DNA of 64,000 nucleotides, taken from the NCBI GenBank assembly GCA_023426545.1, contig JAFAAN010000129.1, positions 23,422 through 87,421 of the forward strand, given 5' to 3'. The position numbers were made by a program, and so were the translations under genes. The notes below the pieces were generated by a model. That model did no database searches. It worked only from the letters and a program-made list of their open reading frames with translations, and had not been told where the DNA came from. This DNA comes from Pseudomonadota bacterium (lineage in GTDB: Bacteria > Myxococcota > Myxococcia > Myxococcales > Myxococcaceae). Positions 1 through 8,394 of the stretch are shown here, piece by piece (positions within the stretch are counted from its first letter, which is position 1; every line of letters begins with the position of its first letter).

Positions 1-21
1 GCGCATCGTGCACGGGAGAGG

Positions 22-1281
22 ATGAGGCCCTGCATGGACACCGCGCGCTTCGTCCTCTTCGCCATCGCCACCGGGCTCGCCACGGTCGCCGTCCACGTCT
101 ACCTGTACCGGCGCCTCTTCCGGGACACCTCGGAGAGCAGGCCGTGGCGGCGCGTGGGCATGGGTGTCATGGCGGTGCTGGGCACCCTGTTGGTGTTGTC
201 GTGGTCCGTGACGCGCTTCCTGCCCATGGACGCCACCTTCGCCGTGGCCACGGCGGTGTGGACGTGGATGGGCATGGCCATCTACCTGCTGCTCGCGCTC
301 GCCGTTCAAGGCGCGGTGCGCAAGGCGGCCGCGCGGATGTGGGGCTCACGCGAAGAGGCGGCGGTGGTGGCCATGACGGCGCCCACCGCTGACGCCACGC
401 GCACGCTCACCGTGACGGTGGACGCAAGTCCCGCGCAGCCAGTGGACGTGGAGCGTCGGCGCTTGCTTGCTCGGGCTACGGCCGGCGGAGCGGTGCTGGC
501 CGCTGGCGGCGTCACGGGCTTCGGGATGTGGAACGCCTTCCATCCGCCAGTGGTGAACGAGGTGGCGGTGAAGCTGCCCGGGCTGCCCAAGGCGCTGGAT
601 GGCTTCAGCATCGTCCACTTGAGTGACATCCACGTGGGCCCGGTCATCCAGCGCCGCTTCATGGACGAGTTGGTGCGCCGCTGCAACGCGCTGCGCCCAG
701 ACCTGGTGTGCATCACCGGCGACCTGGTGGACGGCCACGTCGCGTCGTTGTCTCCGGCGGTGTCGGCGTTGTCCGAGCTGAAGTCACGCCACGGCACCTA
801 CTTCGTCACGGGAAACCACGAGTACTACTGGAGCGACGCGGCCTGGGCGGATGCGCTGGAGCGCATGGACGTCCATGTCCTGCGCAACCGCCATGTGCGC
901 ATCGGCGACGCGGCCGCGTCATTCGACCTGGTGGGCGTGGACGACTGGTCAGCGGGCAAGATGGGATTCTCTCAGCGCTACGACCTTGCGGCGGCGACGG
1001 CGGGCAGGGACTCCGACCGGGCCTCGGTGCTGCTGGCGCACCAGCCGTCGAACTGGAAGGTGGCGGCGCAGGAGGGAATGGGCTTGCAGCTCTCCGGGCA
1101 CACCCACGGGGGACAGTTCTTCCCCTTCACGCTGGCGGTCTCCGCCATCTGGGAGCACGACGCGGGCTTGTTTCACGAAGGAGACCGGCACCTGTATGTC
1201 AGCCGGGGAACAGGCTTCTGGGGTCCGCCGCTGCGCGTCGGCGCGCCGCCGGAGATCGTCCGGGTGACACTCTTGGCGTGA
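22..1281 (+). CDS. membrane-anchored calcineurin-like metallophosphoesterase
   Basis: Likely phosphoesterase of the YkuE/YaeI-like branch. Its metal-site blocks are in order: SDIHVG (residue 201), GDLVDG (233), GNHEYY (264), LAHQPSN (338) and SGHTHGG (358). Residues 8-97 contain about three hydrophobic helices. A linker follows, then ERRRLLARA (144-152) and another hydrophobic run, which resembles a twin-arginine signal placed inside the protein. The catalytic domain probably lies on the outer face of the inner membrane. The ATG at 22 follows a GGGAGAGG ribosome site; an in-frame ATG at 34 is an alternative. The TetR gene begins 18 bases downstream on the same strand. The family is clear; the substrate (phospholipid or nucleotide-type) cannot be read from sequence. 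Confidence 0.85.
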   Translation: MRPCMDTARFVLFAIATGLATVAVHVYLYRRLFRDTSESRPWRRVGMGVMAVLGTLLVLSWSVTRFLPMDATFAVATAVWTWMGMAIYLLLALAVQGAVRKAAARMWGSREEAAVVAMTAPTADATRTLTVTVDASPAQPVDVERRRLLARATAGGAVLAAGGVTGFGMWNAFHPPVVNEVAVKLPGLPKALDGFSIVHLSDIHVGPVIQRRFMDELVRRCNALRPDLVCITGDLVDGHVASLSPAVSALSELKSRHGTYFVTGNHEYYWSDAAWADALERMDVHVLRNRHVRIGDAAASFDLVGVDDWSAGKMGFSQRYDLAAATAGRDSDRASVLLAHQPSNWKVAAQEGMGLQLSGHTHGGQFFPFTLAVSAIWEHDAGLFHEGDRHLYVSRGTGFWGPPLRVGAPPEIVRVTLLA

Positions 1282-1299
1282 TGCATAGATTCGGCGGGT

Positions 1300-1938
1300 A
1301 TGGCCAGGGAACCCGCCCAACGCGAGCTGAAACAGGAGCGTGCCGCGCGCACGCGCATGGACATTCTGGAAGCGGCCATCCGCCTGTTCGCGAGGAGAGG
1401 CTTCCTCGCCACGACGATGGCGGACTTGTCCCGCGCCATCCGGATGACCCCCGGAGCGCTGTACTGGCATTTTCCCACCAAGGAAGACCTGCTGCTGGCG
1501 GCGATTGAGGAGCTGCACCACCGCTGCGTGCGCGAGTTTCGGATGCTGGGGGACTACCAGGCGTTATCGGCGCAAGAGCAGCTCCAGGCCATCTCCGAGC
1601 GGGCACACCTGCTCCTGCGCGAGCACCGCGAATACGGCATCTTCTTCGCGATGCTCGCCGCCGAGGCCGCCGAGGCCAATGACCAGGTGGCGGAGGCCAT
1701 CCGGGACAAGCTGGCGCTCTACGTGACGACACTCGAGGACATCATCCGCCATGGACAGAGAACGGGGGAGTTCCGGCGGGACGTGGATGCGCGCCATACG
1801 GCCCACAGCCTCCTTGGCGGATTCCTGGGCGTGCTCGTGCACCAGAACCTCTTCCGCACGTCCATGGACCTCGACACGCCAGTGGCGGCCCTGAGCGCGC
1901 TGATGACGGCCGGAATCGCGCACCCTACGCCTGGGTAA
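1300..1938 (+). CDS. TetR/AcrR-family transcriptional regulator
   Basis: A 212-residue one-component repressor of usual TetR length. The N-terminal helix-turn-helix covers roughly residues 15-65 and shows the family pattern: ILEAAIRLFARRGF, then TTMADLSRAIRMTPGALYWHF, then TKEDLL. The C-terminal two thirds is a helical ligand-binding and dimerisation domain that gives no hint of the ligand. It sits 18 bases after the phosphoesterase and may be cotranscribed with it. No efflux pump or other obvious target lies next to it, so its regulon is unknown. Confidence 0.9.
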   Translation: MAREPAQRELKQERAARTRMDILEAAIRLFARRGFLATTMADLSRAIRMTPGALYWHFPTKEDLLLAAIEELHHRCVREFRMLGDYQALSAQEQLQAISERAHLLLREHREYGIFFAMLAAEAAEANDQVAEAIRDKLALYVTTLEDIIRHGQRTGEFRRDVDARHTAHSLLGGFLGVLVHQNLFRTSMDLDTPVAALSALMTAGIAHPTPG

Positions 1939-2001
1939 CACCACCTGACGCAAATCAGGGCCAGGCCGGTTGGGAGCAGGTTGAAGGCCATGCGTAAACG
2001 C

Positions 2002-2535
2002 TCACGCCCGATAGAGCACGCGCTCGAACCAATCCAGATCAATCGGCACGCGTTCGGGCCTCAAACCCACCTTCGCATACTCGTCCGCGCTCATCTCGCC
2101 ACACATCCACCTTGCTTCCACAAACGCGAGATGTCGCAAATTCTCAGTATATCTCCCGTCAAGCACAATATCCCTAAGCGCCAACAAAGTCTCACCACGC
2201 ACAGGGAGACTAATCTTGCCAATCCGAGCAACAGCTGCAACAGCCGCTTCTAATACAAACTCCTCCCGCTCCACCTCGAGCACCTTGAACAACATCCCCA
2301 GAGACGGAACATAGTCCCAATGAATAGCAACAGCCACAATCGCTTGACGCCTCACATCCACGTCTGAATGAAGAAAAAACCGGGTCGCCCGCTCAAGCAC
2401 CTCCTTCCCCGGATACCTATCAACAGTGCCACTCAAATAAAACAACGCCCCCACAATGGCGCCCTCATCGCCCGAAGCAAAAACCCTCAACAACTCTTGC
2501 GAATCCATATCCCCCTCAGCCCAAACCCTCTTCAT
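2002..2535 (-). CDS. HEAT-repeat-like protein of foreign composition
   Basis: A helical protein of about 177 residues with HEAT-like alternating helices (for example VRRQAIVAVAIHWDY, then VLEAAVAAVARIGK). It has no signal peptide or catalytic motif. Base use is clearly unlike the neighbours: many A/T third positions and visible AT-rich runs across 2100-2560, where flanking genes are strongly G/C at third positions. This suggests horizontal acquisition. Small HEAT or SMI1-like proteins of this kind in myxobacteria are often orphan immunity proteins, but no toxin is beside it. The start is uncertain: ATG 2535 is given; GTG 2553 and ATG 2508 (preceded closely by GAGGGGG) are possible, and the frame stays open to 2655. 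Confidence 0.6.
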   Translation of the reverse strand: MKRVWAEGDMDSQELLRVFASGDEGAIVGALFYLSGTVDRYPGKEVLERATRFFLHSDVDVRRQAIVAVAIHWDYVPSLGMLFKVLEVEREEFVLEAAVAAVARIGKISLPVRGETLLALRDIVLDGRYTENLRHLAFVEARWMCGEMSADEYAKVGLRPERVPIDLDWFERVLYRA

Positions 2536-2632
2536 CACATCAAGAATCTCCACCCACGCACAACCCCTCCCGCCATGCGTGTATGCGCAGACGGAGAGAT
2601 TGGGGAGACGGCAAAGCACCTTCAAGCGCACC

Positions 2633-2671
2633 AAAGAAAACGGGCGGAACCCCAAGTCAGGGTTCCGCCCG
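2633..2671 (-). terminator. rho-independent terminator for the amidohydrolase gene
   Basis: A perfect 12-bp stem (2641-2652 with 2660-2671) encloses a 7-base loop. Read on the minus strand, the stem is followed by TTTTCTTTGG, a classical intrinsic terminator. It lies 60 bases beyond the stop codon of the large minus-strand gene at 2731-7245 and before the HEAT-like gene. Confidence 0.8.
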
Positions 2672-2730
2672 TTCTAAACCTCACGGAGACAGGGTCGTCA
2701 CTTCAACCCCGTCCCCAAGCTGCCTGACGG

Positions 2731-5700
2731 CTACGGATGCTCCACCGGGCTCTGCGAGTTCTGCGGCTGGCGCTCGGCGCGGATGACGAAGTCGCTCCCG
2801 TTGTCATCCGTGTCGTGGCCGTTGCCTGCCTCGGCATCCGCGCCGCCCACCGCCATGCTCTCGGTCGTGGAGTTCGGACGCGCCTTGCGCTCGAGGCTGC
2901 CACCCGCGGCCGGGTGGGCGGGCGCGGCGCTGCCCTCGGGCTGGTTCGCCTTGCCGTAGCCCACCTTGTCCACCGTGTTGGGGTCATCCAGGGTCTTGGG
3001 ATCGAGGTTGGGCCCGATGCGGACATGGCCGCCGCCCGTCGCCGACGCGGACATGTCGAAGTTGTAGCTCACGTCCTTGGCCACCGGTCCGGTGTAGCCC
3101 GTGCTGTGACCGAGCAGCAGGTAGCCATGGGCCTTGATGACCGTGCCGTCCGGGATGTCCGCCGAGCCGGAGTAGCTGGTGGTGCTCTCCGCGCTCTTGT
3201 ACTGGACCTTCCAGCCGTTCAGCGTGATGTCCGCGCCCGTCGGGTTGTAGAGCTCGATGAACTCGTCGTTCTGAGCCGTCACGCCGCGCGCGGAGATTTC
3301 ACTGATGACGACGTAGCCAACGGCGGGATGCTCCGCGATGGTGATGTCTGCCCCGCGCGTGACGCCCGCGTAGGACGCAATCAGCCGGCCCTGGGCCGCT
3401 TCATCGCCCGCGGTGAACGTCACCGTTCCGCTCCGCGCCCCCTCGGGGATGTTGACGGAGGCGCTCGACAGCTCCCCCATGCCCGTGGCCGGCTCCAGCG
3501 TCACGTCCACCGTGACGCCCCCCACCAGCGCCGGGCGGTCCAGCGTCACGGTGAAGACCTGGGTGGTCTCGAAGTAGACCGTGGCCACCGACGGCGTCAC
3601 CGCGCTCAGCGCGGGCGGAGGCGGCAGCACCGTGAGCTCGGTCGCCAGGGTGATGCCATACAGCATGGCGTGCACCGTGCCCGTGCCCTCACCCTGCGCG
3701 TCCGCCGTGAAGGTGAAGGACACCGTCGTGTCCCCGGCGGGAATCGTTACCGTGGCGGGCGCCGTGCCATAGGGCGTCACGCCTGCCTCCGGAACGACGG
3801 CCACCTCCACCATCGTGTCCTGCACCGTGGGGCGGTCCACCGTCAGGGTGAACGTCTGCGTGGAGCCCGCCGGAATCGTCACCGCCGAGGACGGCGACAT
3901 CGACGTCAGCCGCGGCGCATCCTGGTCCAGCGTCACCGTGGCGCTCGCGCTGCTCGCCCCGAGGGTCGCCGTCACAGTGCCGGGCTCGGTGGTCGTGGCC
4001 CCCGGGTCGGCGGTGAAGCTGAACGACGCCGTCATGGCGTTCTCCGCCACGGCGAGCAGGCCGTTGGCCGGGTTGAAGGAGCCGAAGCCCAGGCCCGGGT
4101 CCACGCTCAGCGCCACGGTGGTGTTCGCGGGAGCCGGACGGTCCAGCGCCACGGTAAACACCACCTCGCCGCCAGGCACCATCGTCACGTCAGCAGGCGT
4201 GAGCCCCACCACCTCGGGCTGCTCGTCGGCCCCCAGCACCCGGATGGTGACCGACTGCGCGGAGCCGCCCAGCGTCGCCGTCAGCGTCACGCCCTGCGCG
4301 GGCGCCCCCGGCTCCACCGGCACCGTCACCGACGTCTGCCCGGCGGGGATGATGACGCGGCCTTCAGGCACGCTCAGCGCGCTCGCGTCGGACGAGGTGA
4401 TGGCGACCTCCAGCGCATCCTCGTAGGCGGAGGACAGCGTCAGCGTCAGCGCCTGCGGGAACGTGTTCACCGGCTCCGTGCCTCCCACCCGGACGTAGCC
4501 ATTTGGACCGAAGCCCATGATGGACGGCGGCGGCAGCGGCATGTCCGCCCGGAAGCGCGGCACCAGCTTGGAGTCGTTGAAGTTGTACGTCAGCACGCCG
4601 CGCATCGCGCCGAAGCGCGTGCCAATGGGCGGCACCGGGTAGGCATAGGCCTGGTCATCAATCATCAGACCCGGCTGCCCTGGGTCGCCGGCCTCGTTGA
4701 CGAGGATCTGGCCGAACTCGTCCGCCGCCGTGTTGACCGCCACGTCGCGGACCTCCACCAGCACGCCTTCCAGCGCGGAGGCGCGGGGGCCTCCCGTCCG
4801 GATGTCGGCCGTCGTCACCACCACCGGCGAGGGCACCTCGTTGCCGGAGCTGCGCTTGACGTACTTCACCTCCATCAGCTCGGGCAGCCCGTAGTAGAGG
4901 GTCAGCACACCCGTGGTGATGTCGATGCGGTCACCCACCGCGAGGTCGCCCTTGGGCGAGTACACATAGAGGCCCGAGTGGTCCACGCTCGCGCCCGCGG
5001 GCAGCGGATGCGTCTGCACCCAGTAGCCGCTGGTGCTCGCCCCGCCCTTCACCACGCCGGTGACGACGACGTCGAGGATGGACACCTCCTTGCCTACCAG
5101 CGGCAGGCTGCCGCTCACGGGCGTCTTCAGCTCGTGGATGGTGGCCGGGCAGCCCAGGCTCCCCGGGTTCGGCACGGTGGGGCACGCATCACACGCGTCG
5201 CCCTTGCCGTCGCCGTCCGTGTCCACCTGGTCCGGGTTGGGGACGAACGGGCAGTTGTCCAGCCACGTGACGATGCCGTCGTGGTCATCGTCCCCCACGG
5301 TGAACGTCGTGCACGAGTTCCCCTCGTCCAGCGGGCAGGGGTCGCACGCGTCGCCGATGCCGTCGCCGTCCGAGTCCGCCTGCTTGCCATTGTCCATGGG
5401 GCGGATGGGGTTGAAGACGTTGGGGCAGTTGTCCGCGGCGCCCACCAGGCCGTCGCCGTCCGGGTCCGCCTCACGGGTTTCCCCCGTATAGCTGGTGGAG
5501 CCATTCACGACGGCCGGCCAGCGCGAGTCCAGCGACGTGCGGCGGGGCGCGCACACCGGCTCGTTCTGTGGCGTGCCGCACGCGAACAGCGGGTACTTGT
5601 GCGTGGCACCCGACGTGAGCGCCGCCAGGTTCTTGCCAATCTCCGACTGGAGGCACACTTCCTTCTGGGTGCCGCACACATCCAGCGTGTCGCAGGTGTC

Positions 5701-7245
5701 CGAGCCCTTGAGACCGGCCATCAGCGCCTGGTCACCGTAGAGCGGCTTGCCCCCACGCATGGTGAGCACCACGTGCTCGGGATTCGCGGTGATGACCGCG
5801 CGGTGCGGCGAGTTGGCGAAGGCCCGCAGCTGGTAGATGGCCAGGTCCGCCACCTTGCCCTCGGCGATGCGGCCCGTCTTCTCGAAGACGTCCACCAGGT
5901 CCGCGGCGTTCACGGTCACCATGCGCCAGAGCTCCTCGTCGCTGAAGGCGCGCGCATAGTGCGAGGTGTTGAGGTAGTCGGCGCACTGCAGCTCACGCAG
6001 CATGTTCATGGAGCCGGAGCGCAGCCAGTCAGTGCCCAGCGCGATGGTCACCCCCAGGCGCTTGTAGGCCGTCACCATGGCCGTGTCGCCGTACAGCGAG
6101 ATGTTCGAGCGGGGCGACCAGATGAGGCCGGTGCCACGCTCGGCCATCAGGTGAATCTCCTTCGCCGTCAGGCCGATGCCGTGGATGACGGCGGTGCGCG
6201 GCTGCATCACGTCGTTCTGGCCCGTGGACAGGCAGCGGAACTCGTTGTGCGCCGCCGCGGAGATGCCCTCGGAGACGTGCGGCAGGTACGCGGCCGAGCG
6301 CGGCAGCGAGCTGGTGGTGGGCATCGAGGGGTAGCCGCAGCCCGACGCAATCAGGTTGCCGCTGGTGTCGCCCAGCGGGAAGGTGTCCGAGTCCACCACG
6401 CCCTCGCCCAGGCCTTCCTGGAGCGAGTCGTTGTTCACGTCCACGTTGCGGAGCAGCCCGGGCTGGCCGCCCGCGCCCGCCATGGAGGTGGCGCCCGCCA
6501 TCAGCTGCCGCAGCTCGCCCCAGCGCACGTTGTCCGCGGCGCTGGCCGCGGGGCTGTTGATGCGCGTGTGGCCGTTGCGGCCGGTGCGCCACTCGTGGCG
6601 GTGCTCGTAGCGCTCCTCGGTGCCGGCGTACGGCTCCATCGGATACGTGATGTGCTCGTGCGGGTTCACCAGGCCCGGGGAGATGACGCCGCCTGGGCAG
6701 GACACCTGCGTGGCCTCGGCGGCACCCGCCGCGGCGGAGCAGTCACACGCGGCGCACTGGATGATGCCCTGCGCGTCCACCAGCACCTGGCCGCCCAGCA
6801 GCGTCTCGCCATCCTTCAGCACCACGCCCGTGAAGAGGCGCGCGCCCGAGGTCCCGGCCTGCGTCACCGCGCAGGTGGCCCCATCGGGGAGCGCGGGCGC
6901 GTCCGCCGCGGGGCAGCGGGTGTGTGTCGGCGTGCAATCCGACTGGCAGCCGTCACCGTCCACGGTGTTGCCGTCGTCGCAGGCCTCGCCCTCCTCCAGC
7001 CAGCCGTTGCCGCAGACCGGGTCGGGAGAAGTCGTGGGCGTCCGCGTACAGTCGTTCTCGCAGCCGTCACCGTTCGTCCGGTTGCCGTCGTCGCACTGCT
7101 CGCCGGCCTCGGTGACGCCATTGCCGCAGACCGCCTGCGGGTTGCAGCTCGGGCCCTCACAATCCGGATCGTCGCCGCTACAGCCAGCATGGAAGAGGAG
7201 CACCGCGCCCAGCGCGGCAAGTAATAGACGTGGGGACATTCGCAT
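2731..7245 (-). CDS. giant multidomain amidohydrolase lipoprotein
   Basis: A secreted lipoprotein of about 1504 residues. It has a signal peptide with lipobox Cys22, two myxobacterial Cys-rich repeats (about 38-67 and 75-105; CGNG..EEGE.CDDGN pattern), and an amidohydrolase core. The core starts with a metal HxH at 196-198 (PHEH) and has later VIHGIG and ALGTDW blocks. After it come thrombospondin type-3-like calcium repeats (several DSDGDGIGDACDPCP-type units), a probable OB-like region, three or four Ig/Calx-beta-like repeats, and a C-terminal lamin-tail-like domain (EFIELYNPTG). ATG 7245 is chosen because GGGAGA precedes it and the signal peptide starts there; the open frame continues upstream to 7407. 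Family members hydrolyse C-N or related bonds using one or two metals; the substrate is unknown. A terminator follows at 2633-2671. Confidence 0.85.
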   Translation of the reverse strand: MRMSPRLLLAALGAVLLFHAGCSGDDPDCEGPSCNPQAVCGNGVTEAGEQCDDGNRTNGDGCENDCTRTPTTSPDPVCGNGWLEEGEACDDGNTVDGDGCQSDCTPTHTRCPAADAPALPDGATCAVTQAGTSGARLFTGVVLKDGETLLGGQVLVDAQGIIQCAACDCSAAAGAAEATQVSCPGGVISPGLVNPHEHITYPMEPYAGTEERYEHRHEWRTGRNGHTRINSPAASAADNVRWGELRQLMAGATSMAGAGGQPGLLRNVDVNNDSLQEGLGEGVVDSDTFPLGDTSGNLIASGCGYPSMPTTSSLPRSAAYLPHVSEGISAAAHNEFRCLSTGQNDVMQPRTAVIHGIGLTAKEIHLMAERGTGLIWSPRSNISLYGDTAMVTAYKRLGVTIALGTDWLRSGSMNMLRELQCADYLNTSHYARAFSDEELWRMVTVNAADLVDVFEKTGRIAEGKVADLAIYQLRAFANSPHRAVITANPEHVVLTMRGGKPLYGDQALMAGLKGSDTCDTLDVCGTQKEVCLQSEIGKNLAALTSGATHKYPLFACGTPQNEPVCAPRRTSLDSRWPAVVNGSTSYTGETREADPDGDGLVGAADNCPNVFNPIRPMDNGKQADSDGDGIGDACDPCPLDEGNSCTTFTVGDDDHDGIVTWLDNCPFVPNPDQVDTDGDGKGDACDACPTVPNPGSLGCPATIHELKTPVSGSLPLVGKEVSILDVVVTGVVKGGASTSGYWVQTHPLPAGASVDHSGLYVYSPKGDLAVGDRIDITTGVLTLYYGLPELMEVKYVKRSSGNEVPSPVVVTTADIRTGGPRASALEGVLVEVRDVAVNTAADEFGQILVNEAGDPGQPGLMIDDQAYAYPVPPIGTRFGAMRGVLTYNFNDSKLVPRFRADMPLPPPSIMGFGPNGYVRVGGTEPVNTFPQALTLTLSSAYEDALEVAITSSDASALSVPEGRVIIPAGQTSVTVPVEPGAPAQGVTLTATLGGSAQSVTIRVLGADEQPEVVGLTPADVTMVPGGEVVFTVALDRPAPANTTVALSVDPGLGFGSFNPANGLLAVAENAMTASFSFTADPGATTTEPGTVTATLGASSASATVTLDQDAPRLTSMSPSSAVTIPAGSTQTFTLTVDRPTVQDTMVEVAVVPEAGVTPYGTAPATVTIPAGDTTVSFTFTADAQGEGTGTVHAMLYGITLATELTVLPPPPALSAVTPSVATVYFETTQVFTVTLDRPALVGGVTVDVTLEPATGMGELSSASVNIPEGARSGTVTFTAGDEAAQGRLIASYAGVTRGADITIAEHPAVGYVVISEISARGVTAQNDEFIELYNPTGADITLNGWKVQYKSAESTTSYSGSADIPDGTVIKAHGYLLLGHSTGYTGPVAKDVSYNFDMSASATGGGHVRIGPNLDPKTLDDPNTVDKVGYGKANQPEGSAAPAHPAAGGSLERKARPNSTTESMAVGGADAEAGNGHDTDDNGSDFVIRAERQPQNSQSPVEHP

Positions 7246-7538
7246 CTCGTGGGTCTCCCGGCGGAGCCGGCCGGAGGGAAGGTGACAGGTCCTTGGCACG
7301 CCAGGAGCGTACCCCTTGAAACATTTCAGCGACACCTGACCGCACAGGTCCAGTTCCCAGGCAACGCCCGCGCGGGAATGTGCCGTGGAGTACGCAGCCC
7401 ACATCACCTCAAGTACGAGCCTGCACGAAGGCGGCGTGCCGGCCCTGGCCGACGTCAGTCCGCGCCGGGTCGTGACGCACCGCGAGAGCCGCGAACGCGC
7501 TACAAGCGCGCGACCCGCCTCGCGCCCAGGAGCCCCCC

Positions 7539-8390
7539 GTGGACATCGCCGTCCTCACCTATGACGCACTCCCTCAGCTCGACGCGTTCGATGCGGCGCT
7601 GCTGCCCGCGCTCGCGGCGCTGGGATTGGATGCCCGCCCCGTTGTCTGGGATGACCCGGCCATGGACTGGAGCGCGGCGCGGCTGGCGCTGGTGCGCAAC
7701 ACCTGGGACAGCCACCTGCGCCGAGAGGCCTTCGTCGCGTGGGCGGAGAAGGTAGGCCGCCTCACACAGCTCCACAACCCCGCAGCGGTGCTGCGCTGGA
7801 ACACGCACAAGGGCTACCTGCGCGAGTTGGAGGAGAAGGGCGTCCCCGTGACGCCCACGGCCTGGGTGTCCCGCGGCGCCGCGCTCGACGTGGGCGAGCT
7901 GGCTGACAGGCGAGGCTGGGGCGTGGTGGTGCTCAAGCCCGCGGTGTCCGCGGGCGCCCTCAAGACGCACGTCTTCGCACGCGCGGACGCCCACGCCGCC
8001 ACCGCGCGGCTCGCGGAGCTGGCGCGCGAGGGCGACGTCATGGTGCAGCCCTACCTCACCGCGTTCGAACAGGAGGGCGAGCGCAGCTACGTCTTCTTCG
8101 ACGGCGTCTTCAGCCACGCGGTGCGCCGGCCGCCCACGCTGCTGGACGCGCCGCGCGGCTTCTCCGAGCCCACCGCCTTCTCACCGGAGGACGCGGCCGA
8201 GCTGCGGCTGGCGGAGTCCGTGCTGGAAGCGGTGGGCCGCCCGCTGCTCTACGCCCGCGTGGACGTGGCCACCGACAACGCCGGCCAGCCCCGGCTCCAG
8301 GAGTTGGAGGTCACCGAGCCGCGCCTCTTCCTGTCGCTGGCCCCAGGCGCCGCGGAGCGGCTGGCCCGGGCCATCGCCGCGAAGCTGTGA
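7539..8390 (+). CDS. ATP-grasp domain protein (RimK/glutathione-synthetase-like)
   Basis: A 283-residue soluble protein with the ATP-grasp layout: an N-terminal pre-ATP-grasp region, then VVLKPAVSAGALKTH (ATP-binding lysine strand and glycine loop), EGDVMVQPYL, ERSYVFFDG, and a C-terminal YARVDVA...LQELEVTEPRLFL metal-binding segment. Such enzymes ligate a carboxylate to an amine or thiol through an acyl-phosphate. The partner substrates are unknown. The start is GTG 7539, supported by CCAGGAG six bases upstream. The gene diverges from the amidohydrolase across a 293-base gap and converges with the esterase gene, ending 4 bases from its stop. Confidence 0.85.
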   Translation: MDIAVLTYDALPQLDAFDAALLPALAALGLDARPVVWDDPAMDWSAARLALVRNTWDSHLRREAFVAWAEKVGRLTQLHNPAAVLRWNTHKGYLRELEEKGVPVTPTAWVSRGAALDVGELADRRGWGVVVLKPAVSAGALKTHVFARADAHAATARLAELAREGDVMVQPYLTAFEQEGERSYVFFDGVFSHAVRRPPTLLDAPRGFSEPTAFSPEDAAELRLAESVLEAVGRPLLYARVDVATDNAGQPRLQELEVTEPRLFLSLAPGAAERLARAIAAKL

Positions 8391-8394
8391 GGCC

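Noticed and set aside
2737..7224. A nearly 1500-codon open frame opposite the amidohydrolase
   Set aside because: High G/C third positions remove stop codons from the opposite strand; the translation is Arg/His-rich with no domain and no ribosome site.
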